Both the position numbers and the translations under genes were made by a program. This document shows positions 51,774 to 59,923 of a stretch of DNA of 64,000 nt, in pieces. Origin of the DNA: JAJRTA01 sp965603125 (GTDB lineage: Bacteria; Zixibacteria; MSB-5A5; GN15; FEB-12). Position 1 is the stretch's first letter; the number at the start of each line of letters is the position of its first letter. The notes beneath the pieces are model-generated. The model had not been told where the DNA came from. It ran no database searches and saw only the letters and a program-made list of their open reading frames with translations. The DNA is taken from assembly GCA_965603125.1 (NCBI GenBank), contig CBFDBU010000009.1, forward strand, positions 1 to 64,000, given 5' to 3'.

Positions 51774-53624
51774 ATGGCCAGGTTTGACAATCCGCATGAC
51801 ATTAAGGTAATCGTCGCCACGGACTGTGGCTCGACCACAACAAAGGCGATTCTGATCGAATACCACAACGGAGAATACCGCCTTATGACTCGCGGCGAGG
51901 CGCCCACTACAGTGGAGGCGCCTTTCGAGGACGTGACCATGGGTGTCCTGAACGCTGTCGCCGAGGTCGAGGAGCTCTCTGACCGAAAGCTTCTGGACGA
52001 GAACAACCGGTTTATTACACCCTCGAACGGCAAGATGGGCACCGACGTCTACATCTCCACGTCGTCGGCCGGTGGTGGTTTGCAGATGATGGTAGCCGGG
52101 GTGGTGCGTTCGATGACGGCCGAATCGGCCGAGCGCGCGGCCCTGGGCGCCGGCGCCATCGTCATGGACGTCATCGCCTCCAATGACAGACGCCTGCCCC
52201 ACCAGCAGATAGAGCGCATCAGACGTCTGCGCCCGGACATGATTCTCCTGTCGGGAGGAATCGACGGCGGCACCACCACCCACGTGGTTGAGATCGCCGA
52301 ACTGATTGCCGCAGCCGACCCGCGACCCCGCCTGGGCTCCAGCTACCGGTTGCCGATTATCTACGCCGGCAACAAGGATGCTACCGTCAATGTGCAGGAA
52401 ACCCTGGCTGACAAGGTCGATCTCAAGGTAGTCGACAACCTGCGTCCGATTCTCGAACGCGAGAATCTCGGTCCGGCCCGCGAAGAAATCCACGAGCAGT
52501 TCATGGAACACGTGATGGCGCAGGCGCCGGGATATAAGAAACTGATGTCTTGGACCGACGCCCCCATCATGCCCACTCCGGGCGCGGTGGGACTAATCAT
52601 TCAGACTATCGCCGAACAGTACGGGATTGAGGCGATCGGGGTGGATATCGGCGGCGCCACAACCGATGTCTTCTCGGTTTTCCGTCCCGGCGGCGAGAAG
52701 CCGGTTTTCAACCGGACCGTATCGGCAAACCTGGGGATGTCGTACTCGATCTCAAATGTCTTTGCGGAGGCAAGCCTTCCGAAGGTGATGCGCTGGGTGC
52801 CGTTTGACATGGATGAGCGTGACCTTCGCAACCGGGTCAAGAACAAGATGATCCGACCGACCACCATTCCCCAGTCGATGGAAGAACTGATTTTTGAACA
52901 GGCGATCGCTAAGGAGGCTCTGCGCCTGGCATTTGTCCAGCACAAGAACTTTGCCACGGTATTGAAAGGCGTCCAGCAGCAGCGGACTATCGCCGACGCC
53001 TTTGAGCAGTCAAGCTCCGGAGCCTCGATCGTCAACATGATGAATCTGAACATGCTCATCGGGTCGGGCGGGGTGCTCTCGCACGCCCCGAGGCGGCAGC
53101 AGGCGGCCCTGATGATGATCGACGCTTTCCTTCCGGAGGGGGTCACTCGGTTGGCGGTCGACTCCATCTTCATGATGCCGCAATTAGGAGTTCTGACCGA
53201 GGTTCACAAGAAAGCCGCCACCGAAGTATTCATAAAAGACTGCCTGATTCACCTGGGTACCTGTGTGGCCCCGGCCGGGACAAGCAGGAAGGGCGGGCCG
53301 GTTCTGAAGTATACTATCGATCTGCCCGCCGGCACCGTGTCCGGCACTCTCAACTACCTCCAGATGAAGAGGTTCGACCTCGGCCTCGACGAAAAGGGCA
53401 TGCCCGTGACGGTACGGGCGACACTTGAACCGGAACGGGGTTTCGACTGCGGGGCCGGCCCCGGGCACAAAGTGGAAGCGATGCTGCATGGCGGAGTGGT
53501 GGGGATCATCCTCGACGCTCGCGGGCGACCGTTCGATCTCTCCACGCTGAGCGACGGCGACCGCGTGAGATACCTGAAAGAATGGATGACCGAGCTGAAC
53601 ACTTATCCCGCCGGCAACCTCTGA
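51774..53624 (+). CDS. MutL/GlmL-like ASKHA-family protein
   Basis: 616 residues from the ATG at 51774 (in-frame ATG and TTG codons lie just before it). The actin/HSP70-type (ASKHA) fold is visible: the phosphate-1 loop ATDCGSTTTKAILIEY near the N-terminus, a second DIGGATTDVFSV loop at about 296, and a GSGGVLSHAP motif at about 420. This matches the glutamate mutase L / reactivating-ATPase family, which normally sits beside B12-dependent mutases. None is present here. The gene diverges from the membrane operon and is followed by a small secreted protein. A chaperone-like ATPase for the membrane complex is one idea, not shown. Confidence 0.85.
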   Translation: MARFDNPHDIKVIVATDCGSTTTKAILIEYHNGEYRLMTRGEAPTTVEAPFEDVTMGVLNAVAEVEELSDRKLLDENNRFITPSNGKMGTDVYISTSSAGGGLQMMVAGVVRSMTAESAERAALGAGAIVMDVIASNDRRLPHQQIERIRRLRPDMILLSGGIDGGTTTHVVEIAELIAAADPRPRLGSSYRLPIIYAGNKDATVNVQETLADKVDLKVVDNLRPILERENLGPAREEIHEQFMEHVMAQAPGYKKLMSWTDAPIMPTPGAVGLIIQTIAEQYGIEAIGVDIGGATTDVFSVFRPGGEKPVFNRTVSANLGMSYSISNVFAEASLPKVMRWVPFDMDERDLRNRVKNKMIRPTTIPQSMEELIFEQAIAKEALRLAFVQHKNFATVLKGVQQQRTIADAFEQSSSGASIVNMMNLNMLIGSGGVLSHAPRRQQAALMMIDAFLPEGVTRLAVDSIFMMPQLGVLTEVHKKAATEVFIKDCLIHLGTCVAPAGTSRKGGPVLKYTIDLPAGTVSGTLNYLQMKRFDLGLDEKGMPVTVRATLEPERGFDCGAGPGHKVEAMLHGGVVGIILDARGRPFDLSTLSDGDRVRYLKEWMTELNTYPAGNL

Positions 53625-53672
53625 AAACCCGATGGGAGCTGAGAGCGATAGCCAGGCGAACCCGGGAAGGAA

Positions 53673-54428
53673 ATGAACTTGAGAACACACGGAACGATTG
53701 CGCTGGCGCTGTTGCTTGTGATTCTGGCTTCTCCGACGGGCCTGGCAGACAACTATGTCAGTTGGAAGGGCGGCTTCTACATCACCTACCCGGATCACTG
53801 GAAGCAGATCGACTACCAGACGGTTGACGTTTTCCTGTACGTCAACAAGGCCGACCAGGATGCTCTCGATTACGAGGCGGTTTTTGCCGATTCGAGTTCG
53901 CGGCCTTTCTTTGAGGGCAGCTATGTCATCCTCACGCTTGACACCGTGGCTGAGATGTCGCAACTGTATATCGATTCAGCCCTAAGGGACCTCGAACAGA
54001 CGTTCAAACGCAGCTTCACCTACTCCCCGGTGGCTGATTTCCTGGCAAACCCTGAGACGAACATCTTGAATTACGATGATGAGAAAAGACTGGTTACGAT
54101 TCTCAGTGATATTGTCAGGGACGGCCAGGTAATCAAGAAAAACCTGATGATGATGCAGTTCTATGAGAAGGGGATGGCGTCTTTCTACCTGTATTCTCCC
54201 GACTCATTGTATGAACAGGCCAGGGGACTGCTGCACGACATGGTAACATCATTCTCAACGGAGAATATCGAGGCGGCGGTGGAGTCGCAAATAGTACGCG
54301 TCGCGGACGCCGCCCCCAAACAGGAAACGGTTCAGCCAGATGACAGCGAGGGCTCGACAAAAATCTACTTGATTGTGGGTGTGGCGCTGGCAATGATCCT
54401 GTTCGTTGTCATCAGGCGCCTGAAGTAG
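53673..54428 (+). CDS. Signal-peptide protein with C-terminal membrane anchor
   Basis: 251 residues. Signal peptide (about 1-25). The mature domain opens with YVSWKGGFYITYPDHWKQIDYQTVDVFLYV, a start typical of PsbP/DUF1795-like folds. Residues 40-190 are mixed alpha-beta. A flexible acidic linker then leads to a C-terminal span (IYLIVGVALAMILFVVI) with positive residues after it, so the main domain lies outside the cytoplasm. GGGAAGGA precedes the ATG. It sits 48 bases after the MutL-like gene and 38 before the KOW-type gene, so the three form a probable operon. Function unknown. Confidence 0.65.
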   Translation: MNLRTHGTIALALLLVILASPTGLADNYVSWKGGFYITYPDHWKQIDYQTVDVFLYVNKADQDALDYEAVFADSSSRPFFEGSYVILTLDTVAEMSQLYIDSALRDLEQTFKRSFTYSPVADFLANPETNILNYDDEKRLVTILSDIVRDGQVIKKNLMMMQFYEKGMASFYLYSPDSLYEQARGLLHDMVTSFSTENIEAAVESQIVRVADAAPKQETVQPDDSEGSTKIYLIVGVALAMILFVVIRRLK

Positions 54429-54466
54429 ACTACATGGCATTGGTCAGCATGCAGAAAGGGAGATAG

Positions 54467-55594
54467 ATGGCTCACGCCTATACGCCAGGACTGAAGGTTA
54501 GGGGAAGCCAGCTTGTCGAGAAACGCAGGATACTGCCGCTCAAGGGTGAAGTTATTGTGAAGGTCGGCGACGAGGTAAACCCCGACGATGTCGTCGCCCG
54601 TACGCATCTTCCGGGCAACGTCGTGCCACTGAACGTCGCTAACAGGGTCGGCATTCCCCCGGAAGATATCAACATGATAATGCACAAGAACGTGGGCGAT
54701 CCCATTGCCGAAGGTGAGATCATCGCCGAGAAGAAAGCTTTCTTCAGGTGGTTCTCCAGCTCATGCCCGGCGACTATCGACGGCACCCTTGAATCGGTCT
54801 CACAAGTGACCGGCCAGGTGTTACAGCGCGGACACCCTATCCCGGTCGAGGTAAAGGCTTACCTGAAAGGCACCATCACGGAAGTGATTCCCAACGAAGG
54901 GGTGGTGGTGGCCTGCACGGGATCGTTCATGCAGGGGATATTCGGGATCGGTGGCGAGTCGTCCGGGGAGATCAAGGTGGTCACACAAGACAACGCCACC
55001 GTTCTCTCGGAGAAGCTGATAACCCCTGACCTGGCCGGCAAGGTCGCGGTCGGTGGCTCCCTGGTGACAGCCAACGCCCTGAAGAAGGCCATTGAGGTCG
55101 GTGTCAAAGGTATTGTGGTCGGTGGATTCGACGACCGTGACCTGCGCGATTTCTTAGGCTACGACATCGGTGTCGCCATCACCGGGTCAGAAGATATCGG
55201 CATTACACTGGTCGTTTCGGAGGGGTTCGGGCAGATAAATATGGCTCAACGGACATTCGAGTTGTTCCAGGCTCACGAGAGCGAGATGGCCTGTATCAAC
55301 GGCGCAACGCAGATCCGCGCCGGTGTGATCCGGCCGGAAGTGGTCATACCACTGTCATCGGATGTGACCGAGGCTGCCTCCGGGGCCGCCGCCGGTATGC
55401 AGGGGCTGGCGGTCGGATCACCCGTAAGAGTCATCAGGCACCCCTACTTTGGTCATCTCGGGCATGTCACGGACCTTCCCTCCCCGCTGCAGATTCTGGA
55501 ATCGGAATCGAAGGCGCGTGTGCTGGAAGTCGAATTTCCGGACGGTAGCAAAGCGATAGTACCGCGAGCCAACGTAGAGATGATCGAAGGCTGA
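54467..55594 (+). CDS. Protein with lipoyl-like start and KOW-like end
   Basis: 375 residues. Residues 14-80 are beta-rich and resemble a barrel-sandwich hybrid: LPLKGEVIVKVGDEVNPDDVVARTHLPGNV and the GDPIAEGEIIAEKKAFF repeat, which is the fold of biotinyl/lipoyl domains but without an obvious modifiable Lys (M-K-M). The middle (about 115-290) contains a Gly-rich strand-helix unit: GGSLVTANALKKAIEVGVKGIVVGG. The end (about 320-375) GSPVRVIRHPYFGHLGHVTDL looks like a KOW motif. A known fold combination for RNA or protein binding, but this combination is not one I can name. AAGGGAGATAG precedes the ATG. It is the last gene of the plus operon. Confidence 0.65.
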   Translation: MAHAYTPGLKVRGSQLVEKRRILPLKGEVIVKVGDEVNPDDVVARTHLPGNVVPLNVANRVGIPPEDINMIMHKNVGDPIAEGEIIAEKKAFFRWFSSSCPATIDGTLESVSQVTGQVLQRGHPIPVEVKAYLKGTITEVIPNEGVVVACTGSFMQGIFGIGGESSGEIKVVTQDNATVLSEKLITPDLAGKVAVGGSLVTANALKKAIEVGVKGIVVGGFDDRDLRDFLGYDIGVAITGSEDIGITLVVSEGFGQINMAQRTFELFQAHESEMACINGATQIRAGVIRPEVVIPLSSDVTEAASGAAAGMQGLAVGSPVRVIRHPYFGHLGHVTDLPSPLQILESESKARVLEVEFPDGSKAIVPRANVEMIEG

Positions 55595-55616
55595 GCCGGT
55601 CTGATCTCTCAGACAG

Positions 55617-55651
55617 CAGAAAACCTCCCGCCTGTTGCGGGAGGTTTTCTG
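55617..55651. terminator. Bidirectional terminator
   Basis: A perfect 15-bp stem (CAGAAAACCTCCCGC and GCGGGAGGTTTTCTG) with a five-base loop lies between two convergent genes: 22 bases after the KOW-type gene and 12 bases after the lipoprotein stop. T-rich flanks on both strands suit both transcripts. Confidence 0.9.
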
Positions 55652-55663
55652 TTTGCCTCGATA

Positions 55664-55861
55664 TTACATGCTGTCAGGTTCCATGGCGGTGGAATCCGCC
55701 TCCAGGGCCGCCGAATCCACGACCGTAGTATCCACCATCTCGGTTTCCTGGACGTCGACCGGGGCCGTGTCTGCTTCCGGCTCGGCCTCTTTTTTGCCAC
55801 AGCCGTACATCATGGGCAGCCCCAGGATGACAACCAGCAGCACAACGATCAGCTTCTTCAT
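55664..55861 (-). CDS. Small acidic lipoprotein
   Basis: 65 residues: MKKLIVVLLVVILGLPMMYGCGKK carries a lipobox (MMYGC, Cys 21). The rest is acidic, full of Glu, Asp, Val and Thr, with no fold visible. It resembles the short tail lipoproteins common in such genomes; it may be a spacer or surface lipoprotein. GAAGGAGAG precedes the ATG. It shares the terminator with the plus operon. The 242 bases between its start and tolQ hold no other gene. Confidence 0.65.
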   Translation of the reverse strand: MKKLIVVLLVVILGLPMMYGCGKKEAEPEADTAPVDVQETEMVDTTVVDSAALEADSTAMEPDSM

Positions 55862-56103
55862 GCATCTCTCCTTCAGAGTTCACCAGTCCTTAGCGTTGCG
55901 CATGAGAATAATGACACAGCCGGGAAGGTCAAGTTTATTATTTCGGTTTTTTTGTTGTTGAATCGGGGCCGCCACCGGTCTTATTTGCTATGTGTGAGTA
56001 TAGGTGGTGTTGGCCGACCCAACGGCATTCCTCGGCATGACGCTCCGGGATTGTCGAGAGGGGAAGACGGCAAACTTATCGAAAGGTGGAACGTAAAACC
56101 AGT

Positions 56104-56820
56104 ATGAACAATATTATTCTGCCAAGCATTTTCAGCGGTTCCCTTTGGCAGATCATCGGGAACACGTCGACTTTCGGCCTCGTTGTGCTTGCGGCCCTGA
56201 CCTTCATGTCGCTGGTGTCCTGGGTCATAATTTTGCACAAGTGGCGGCAATTCAGGACAGCGGAGAGCGCTACGAAGAGCTTCCTGCACTCCTTTCGCCG
56301 ATCCCGGAGAATCGCCGACAACATCGGCCAGGCCAAATCCAACAGCGCCTCTCCTCTGTCGCAGATATTTGCAGCCGGCTACGCCGAACTAACGCAATTG
56401 AGCCAGGCGAAGAACGAAGCCGGTGGTCTTCAGAAGAGGCTGCGGCCCCTCGATGAGAGCGACTTCGAGATCGTTGAGATGACCATGGAAAGAACGGCCA
56501 CCGAGGAAATAGGAAAGCTGGAAAGGCAGGTCATTTTCCTGGCCACCACGGGCAATAGCGCTCCCTTCCTGGGACTGCTGGGCACGGTGGTCGGTATCAT
56601 GGACTCCTTCTGGGCGATCGGTGAGCGCGGATCGGCCTCGCTGGCCGTGGTGGCGCCGGGGATCGCCGAGGCCCTGCTGGCTACCATCGTCGGCCTGGGA
56701 GCGGCCATCCCGGCCGTTATCGGCTACAACTGGGCCAGCAACAAGACCAAGTTCCTCAACGATTATGCGGGGTCGTTCATTCTGGAGTTCCTGGCCTCAG
56801 CCAAGAAAGAGGCGCGCTGA
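56104..56820 (+). CDS. tolQ: TolQ (MotA/TolQ/ExbB proton channel family)
   Basis: 238 residues, three spans. An N-terminal span (about 17-38), a cytoplasmic part, and two C-terminal spans (about 145-170, 185-210) with GLLGTVVGIMDSFWAIG and EALLATIVGLGAAIPAVIGYNW, the typical TolQ/ExbB channel motif. It uses the proton gradient to energise the Tol-Pal envelope complex with TolR. The ATG at 56104 (AAAGGTGGAACG about 12 bases upstream) is preferred to GTG at 56086. tolR starts at the stop (TGATG overlap). Confidence 0.9.
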   Translation: MNNIILPSIFSGSLWQIIGNTSTFGLVVLAALTFMSLVSWVIILHKWRQFRTAESATKSFLHSFRRSRRIADNIGQAKSNSASPLSQIFAAGYAELTQLSQAKNEAGGLQKRLRPLDESDFEIVEMTMERTATEEIGKLERQVIFLATTGNSAPFLGLLGTVVGIMDSFWAIGERGSASLAVVAPGIAEALLATIVGLGAAIPAVIGYNWASNKTKFLNDYAGSFILEFLASAKKEAR

Positions 56821-57254
56821 TGCGCCGCCGGCGACCCAGATCCTATCGGGCTATGTCGGACATAAACATCGCCAATCTTGTCGATGTTGTCCTGGTGCTC
56901 CTCATTGTCTTCATGATTTCCGCGCCCCTGCTGCAGTCGGGGATTGAGATCAATCTGCCCAAGACCCGCGCTCCGGTCATGGACGAGGAAGTACAGGGGG
57001 TCATTGTGACGGTGGATTCCCTGGGCGGTGTCTACGTCAATGACATCTGGGCGCGGCTGGAGGGCCTCGAGGAGGCCGTGGACCGGGAAATGCGGGCCGC
57101 GCGAACCCGGTCGGTTTATGTGCGCGGCGATTCGGCCGTCGCCTACGGCACCGCGATTGAGGTTATCGGCCGTCTCAAGGAGATGGGAATCGAGTCCATC
57201 GGGCTGATAACCGGCTACGAAGAAAGCAGAAAGTCCCGCAGAACTCTCCGGTAG
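56820..57254 (+). CDS. tolR: TolR (ExbD/TolR family)
   Basis: 144 residues, one N-terminal span (about 20-38, DINIANLVDVVLVLLIVFMISAP) with the conserved Asp that takes part in proton flow (LVDVVLVL), then a periplasmic domain. The start has the basic RRRRPRSYRAMSDIN stretch found in cytoplasmic TolR ends. Works with TolQ to move TolA. ATG overlaps the tolQ stop (TGATG); the next gene follows after four bases. Confidence 0.9.
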   Translation: MRRRRPRSYRAMSDINIANLVDVVLVLLIVFMISAPLLQSGIEINLPKTRAPVMDEEVQGVIVTVDSLGGVYVNDIWARLEGLEEAVDREMRAARTRSVYVRGDSAVAYGTAIEVIGRLKEMGIESIGLITGYEESRKSRRTLR

Positions 57255-57258
57255 CCAC

Positions 57259-57927
57259 ATGAAACGGGACGTCCTTTTCTCAGTCTTACTTCACGTTGTG
57301 GTGATCGCCATGACCGTTTTCGCATCGCCCTTCGAAGTCCGAAGGCCGTCGGACTATGACGAGGTGATCAGGGTGTCGCTTCTGGGTCCATCTGAGATCC
57401 CATCACCGCAGGCGGAGCCTCCCGAGCCGATAGCAATCCGCACTCCCCAGCCCGCCGCCGAGGAGATTCCGGAGATCACGGTGGGAGAGCCAACCACGGT
57501 GGATGAGGCCGTTGTCGAGGAAAAACCGCAACCGAAGCCGCCCGTACACAACGGGCCAGGCGCCGGCGAGGATGAAGAGATCCATTCGCCGATAACCGGG
57601 GGCGGTTCTCCCTTTGCGGGAGCAACCATTGACAACACTTCCTTCAATTACCCGTACTGGTTTACCCAGACCTTCAACAAGATACTCCGCAACTGGCGCA
57701 ATCCCGTAGCGGCCGACGGAGCCATCGTGTGCGTCGTCTACTTCCAGGTGATCAAGTCGGGGCGGATAATCGAGGTCCAGGTCAAGACCTCCTCCGGCAT
57801 CGGGGCCTTTGACGACGGCTGCCTGAACGCGGTCAGGCGATCCGCCCCGTTCCCGCCTCTGCCCCGTGCCTTCGGGGACGAGATCATCGGCATAACCCTT
57901 CCCTTCAAGTACGAACCGGGGTATTAG
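57259..57927 (+). CDS. TolA/TonB-type energy-transducing protein
   Basis: 222 residues. A short N-terminal span (DVLFSVLLHVVVIAMTVF), then a Pro/Glu-rich rigid stretch (about 50-110), and a C-terminal beta domain (about 130-222) with FNYPYWFTQTFNKILRNWRNP, AIVCVVYFQVIKSGRIIEVQVKTSSG and the FDDGCLNAVRRSAPFPPLP end. This is the TonB/TolA C-terminal fold, which carries force to outer-membrane partners. Its place between tolR and tolB says TolA-type function, although the linker is shorter than in E. coli TolA (about 420 residues). Confidence 0.8.
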   Translation: MKRDVLFSVLLHVVVIAMTVFASPFEVRRPSDYDEVIRVSLLGPSEIPSPQAEPPEPIAIRTPQPAAEEIPEITVGEPTTVDEAVVEEKPQPKPPVHNGPGAGEDEEIHSPITGGGSPFAGATIDNTSFNYPYWFTQTFNKILRNWRNPVAADGAIVCVVYFQVIKSGRIIEVQVKTSSGIGAFDDGCLNAVRRSAPFPPLPRAFGDEIIGITLPFKYEPGY

Positions 57928-57928
57928 C

Positions 57929-59248
57929 ATGAGACGATTATTCCAGGTCCTGGTATTCACACTGATCGCTGTGACGGCTGCTGATGTTGCCGCCCAGGAG
58001 AGAGACGTACGTAACATCTTCTTTGACACTTTGCGCACCGGCGACTTCCAGCCAACACTCGTGGGCGTTGAGGAAATGACCTACGTCGGCACCGATTACA
58101 TCAGCGGCTACGACTCCACGCTGATGCGTTACATTACCGCGGTGGTGCAGTTCGACGTGGATTTCTACGCCGACTTCGACCTGGTCCTGACGGACAGCTT
58201 CTTTCTCAAATTGTACGAAATAGACGAACTGGACCTCCTCGGCTGGAAAAGGCTGGGCGCAACTTACCTGGTGAGGCTGGAGGCCGAGTTTCCGGGTTCG
58301 ATGATTCGCGCGCGATGGCGCCTGTGGGACACCTCCAGAAAACAGCAGTTCGCCAAGGGCAAGATCGAAAGACCCAGGGACGACTGGCGGGACATGGGGC
58401 ATGAAATAGCCGACCAGATCGTGCACACGCTCACCGGTGAACCCGGAATCTTTCGGACCAGGATTGTCTACGCCAGGGAAGTCGGGCAGGCCAAGGAACT
58501 GTTCCTGGCCGATTTCGACGGCGCCAACGAGCGGCAACTCACCAGCAATGGTTCCATCAACCTTTCCCCGGTCATGTCTTCCGTTAGCAACGACGTCTAC
58601 TTCATCAGTTACCTCGACGGAGATCCGCATCTCTACAGGGTCGACATCAACACGCTCGAGGTATCAAAGATTGCTGAATACCCGGGGATTATCGCAGCCC
58701 CGGCCATTTCCCCCGACGGCAGGAAAATCGCCTGTGTTCTCTCCAGAGACGGCAACTCCGAGATATACGTGCTGGATACGGACGGCAACATTATAAAGCG
58801 GCTCACCAAGCACTGGGCCATTGACACCTCGCCTACTTGGTCGCCTGACGGCAGCATGCTGGCTTTTGCCTCGGATCGAAGCGGCGCGCCGCAGGTTTAC
58901 ACAATGGACTCCGACGGCCTGGGAGTACGACGGCTGACCTACCAGAGCAGCTACAGTGATTCCCCCATCTGGTCGGCGCGGGGAGATCGCATCACGTTTG
59001 TGAGCCGCACACCCTCCCGGCGCTTTGACCTGGCCTCCATTGACACCTCGGGGGGCGACTACCGCGTGCTTACGGAAGTCGGCATGAACGAGAACCCGCA
59101 CTTCTCCCCGGATGGAAAGCACGTTATCTTTTCATCCACACGGCTGGGATCGCGCAGCATCTTCACGATGGACCTCACCGGTCGGAATCAACGCCGCCTG
59201 ACACGTGAGGGTGTGTGCTCCAACCCCAACTGGGGACCGCTGCCATAA
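57929..59248 (+). CDS. tolB: TolB translocation protein
   Basis: 439 residues with a signal peptide (about 1-22). Residues 25-165 form the TolB N-terminal domain. A six-bladed propeller follows with repeats such as AISPDGRKIACVLSRDGNSEIYVLDTDG, TWSPDGSMLAFASDRSGAPQVYTMD and HFSPDGKHVIFSSTRLGSRSIFTMD. The end, GVCSNPNWGPLP, is typical. Binds Pal in the periplasm. The ATG lies one base after the previous stop. It is distinct from the three accessory TolB-like proteins earlier in the window. Confidence 0.93.
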   Translation: MRRLFQVLVFTLIAVTAADVAAQERDVRNIFFDTLRTGDFQPTLVGVEEMTYVGTDYISGYDSTLMRYITAVVQFDVDFYADFDLVLTDSFFLKLYEIDELDLLGWKRLGATYLVRLEAEFPGSMIRARWRLWDTSRKQQFAKGKIERPRDDWRDMGHEIADQIVHTLTGEPGIFRTRIVYAREVGQAKELFLADFDGANERQLTSNGSINLSPVMSSVSNDVYFISYLDGDPHLYRVDINTLEVSKIAEYPGIIAAPAISPDGRKIACVLSRDGNSEIYVLDTDGNIIKRLTKHWAIDTSPTWSPDGSMLAFASDRSGAPQVYTMDSDGLGVRRLTYQSSYSDSPIWSARGDRITFVSRTPSRRFDLASIDTSGGDYRVLTEVGMNENPHFSPDGKHVIFSSTRLGSRSIFTMDLTGRNQRRLTREGVCSNPNWGPLP

Positions 59249-59308
59249 ACACTTGCCGTCGGCACTTCCGGGAGAGCGTACCGGGCGTAAATAATGTCTT
59301 TTTTTTTA

Positions 59309-59337
59309 TTGACCCTCCCTCAACCCCGGCCTAAATT
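59309..59337 (+). promoter_or_regulatory. Internal promoter for pal-cpoB
   Basis: TTGACC (59309-59314), 17 bases, TAAATT (59332-59337). It lies in the 147-base gap between tolB and pal and would start transcription about 50 bases before pal. Confidence 0.55.
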
Positions 59338-59395
59338 GAATTCACTGTGAAGGAAATGTGAACAGGAATTTTTAGCAAAAATAGGGATGTTTGAC

Positions 59396-59908
59396 ATGAA
59401 AAGACTTGGCTTACTGGCTGTAATCGGGCTTCTGACAGTTTCGGTCATAGGCATGTCCTGCGGTGGCCCCAAAGAGGTTGTCGAAGAGGTCCCTGTTGAC
59501 ACCACTCCGGTCGTCGTGGAAGACACCACACCACCGCCGCAACCACCCCCCCCGCCGCCCAAACTGAAAGAGTCGCAGTTGCAAACCGTGTATTTTGATT
59601 TCGACAAGTTCAACCTCCGCGGCGATGCCAAAGCGGGTCTGGACGAGAACTATGGTTTGCTCGTCGAATTCGAGAATACCATCATCAAGATCGAAGGCCA
59701 CTGCGATGAGCGAGGCACGGTGGAGTACAACATGTCCCTCGGCGAGAGGAGAGCCCGGTCAGCACAGGACTATCTGGTTAACCGCGGAATAGCGCCGGAG
59801 CGGATTTCCATCATCAGCTACGGAAAGGAACGCCCCGTTGAGCCCGGTCACAACGAGGCGGCCTGGAGCAAGAACCGGCGCTGTGAATTCCGGATTATCT
59901 CGCAGTAG
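59396..59908 (+). CDS. pal: Peptidoglycan-associated lipoprotein Pal
   Basis: 170 residues. Signal and lipobox: MKRLGLLAVIGLLTVSVIGMSCGG (Cys 22). A Pro-rich linker (about 30-60) follows, then an OmpA-type domain (about 65-170): VYFDFDKFNLRGDAK, IEGHCDERGTVEYNMSLGERRARSAQDYLV and SYGKERPVEPGHNEAAWSKNRRCEF. Anchors the outer membrane to peptidoglycan and binds TolB. ATG at 59387 is an alternative start. Confidence 0.93.
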   Translation: MKRLGLLAVIGLLTVSVIGMSCGGPKEVVEEVPVDTTPVVVEDTTPPPQPPPPPPKLKESQLQTVYFDFDKFNLRGDAKAGLDENYGLLVEFENTIIKIEGHCDERGTVEYNMSLGERRARSAQDYLVNRGIAPERISIISYGKERPVEPGHNEAAWSKNRRCEFRIISQ

Positions 59909-59923
59909 GCAGTGTCAGGGGTT

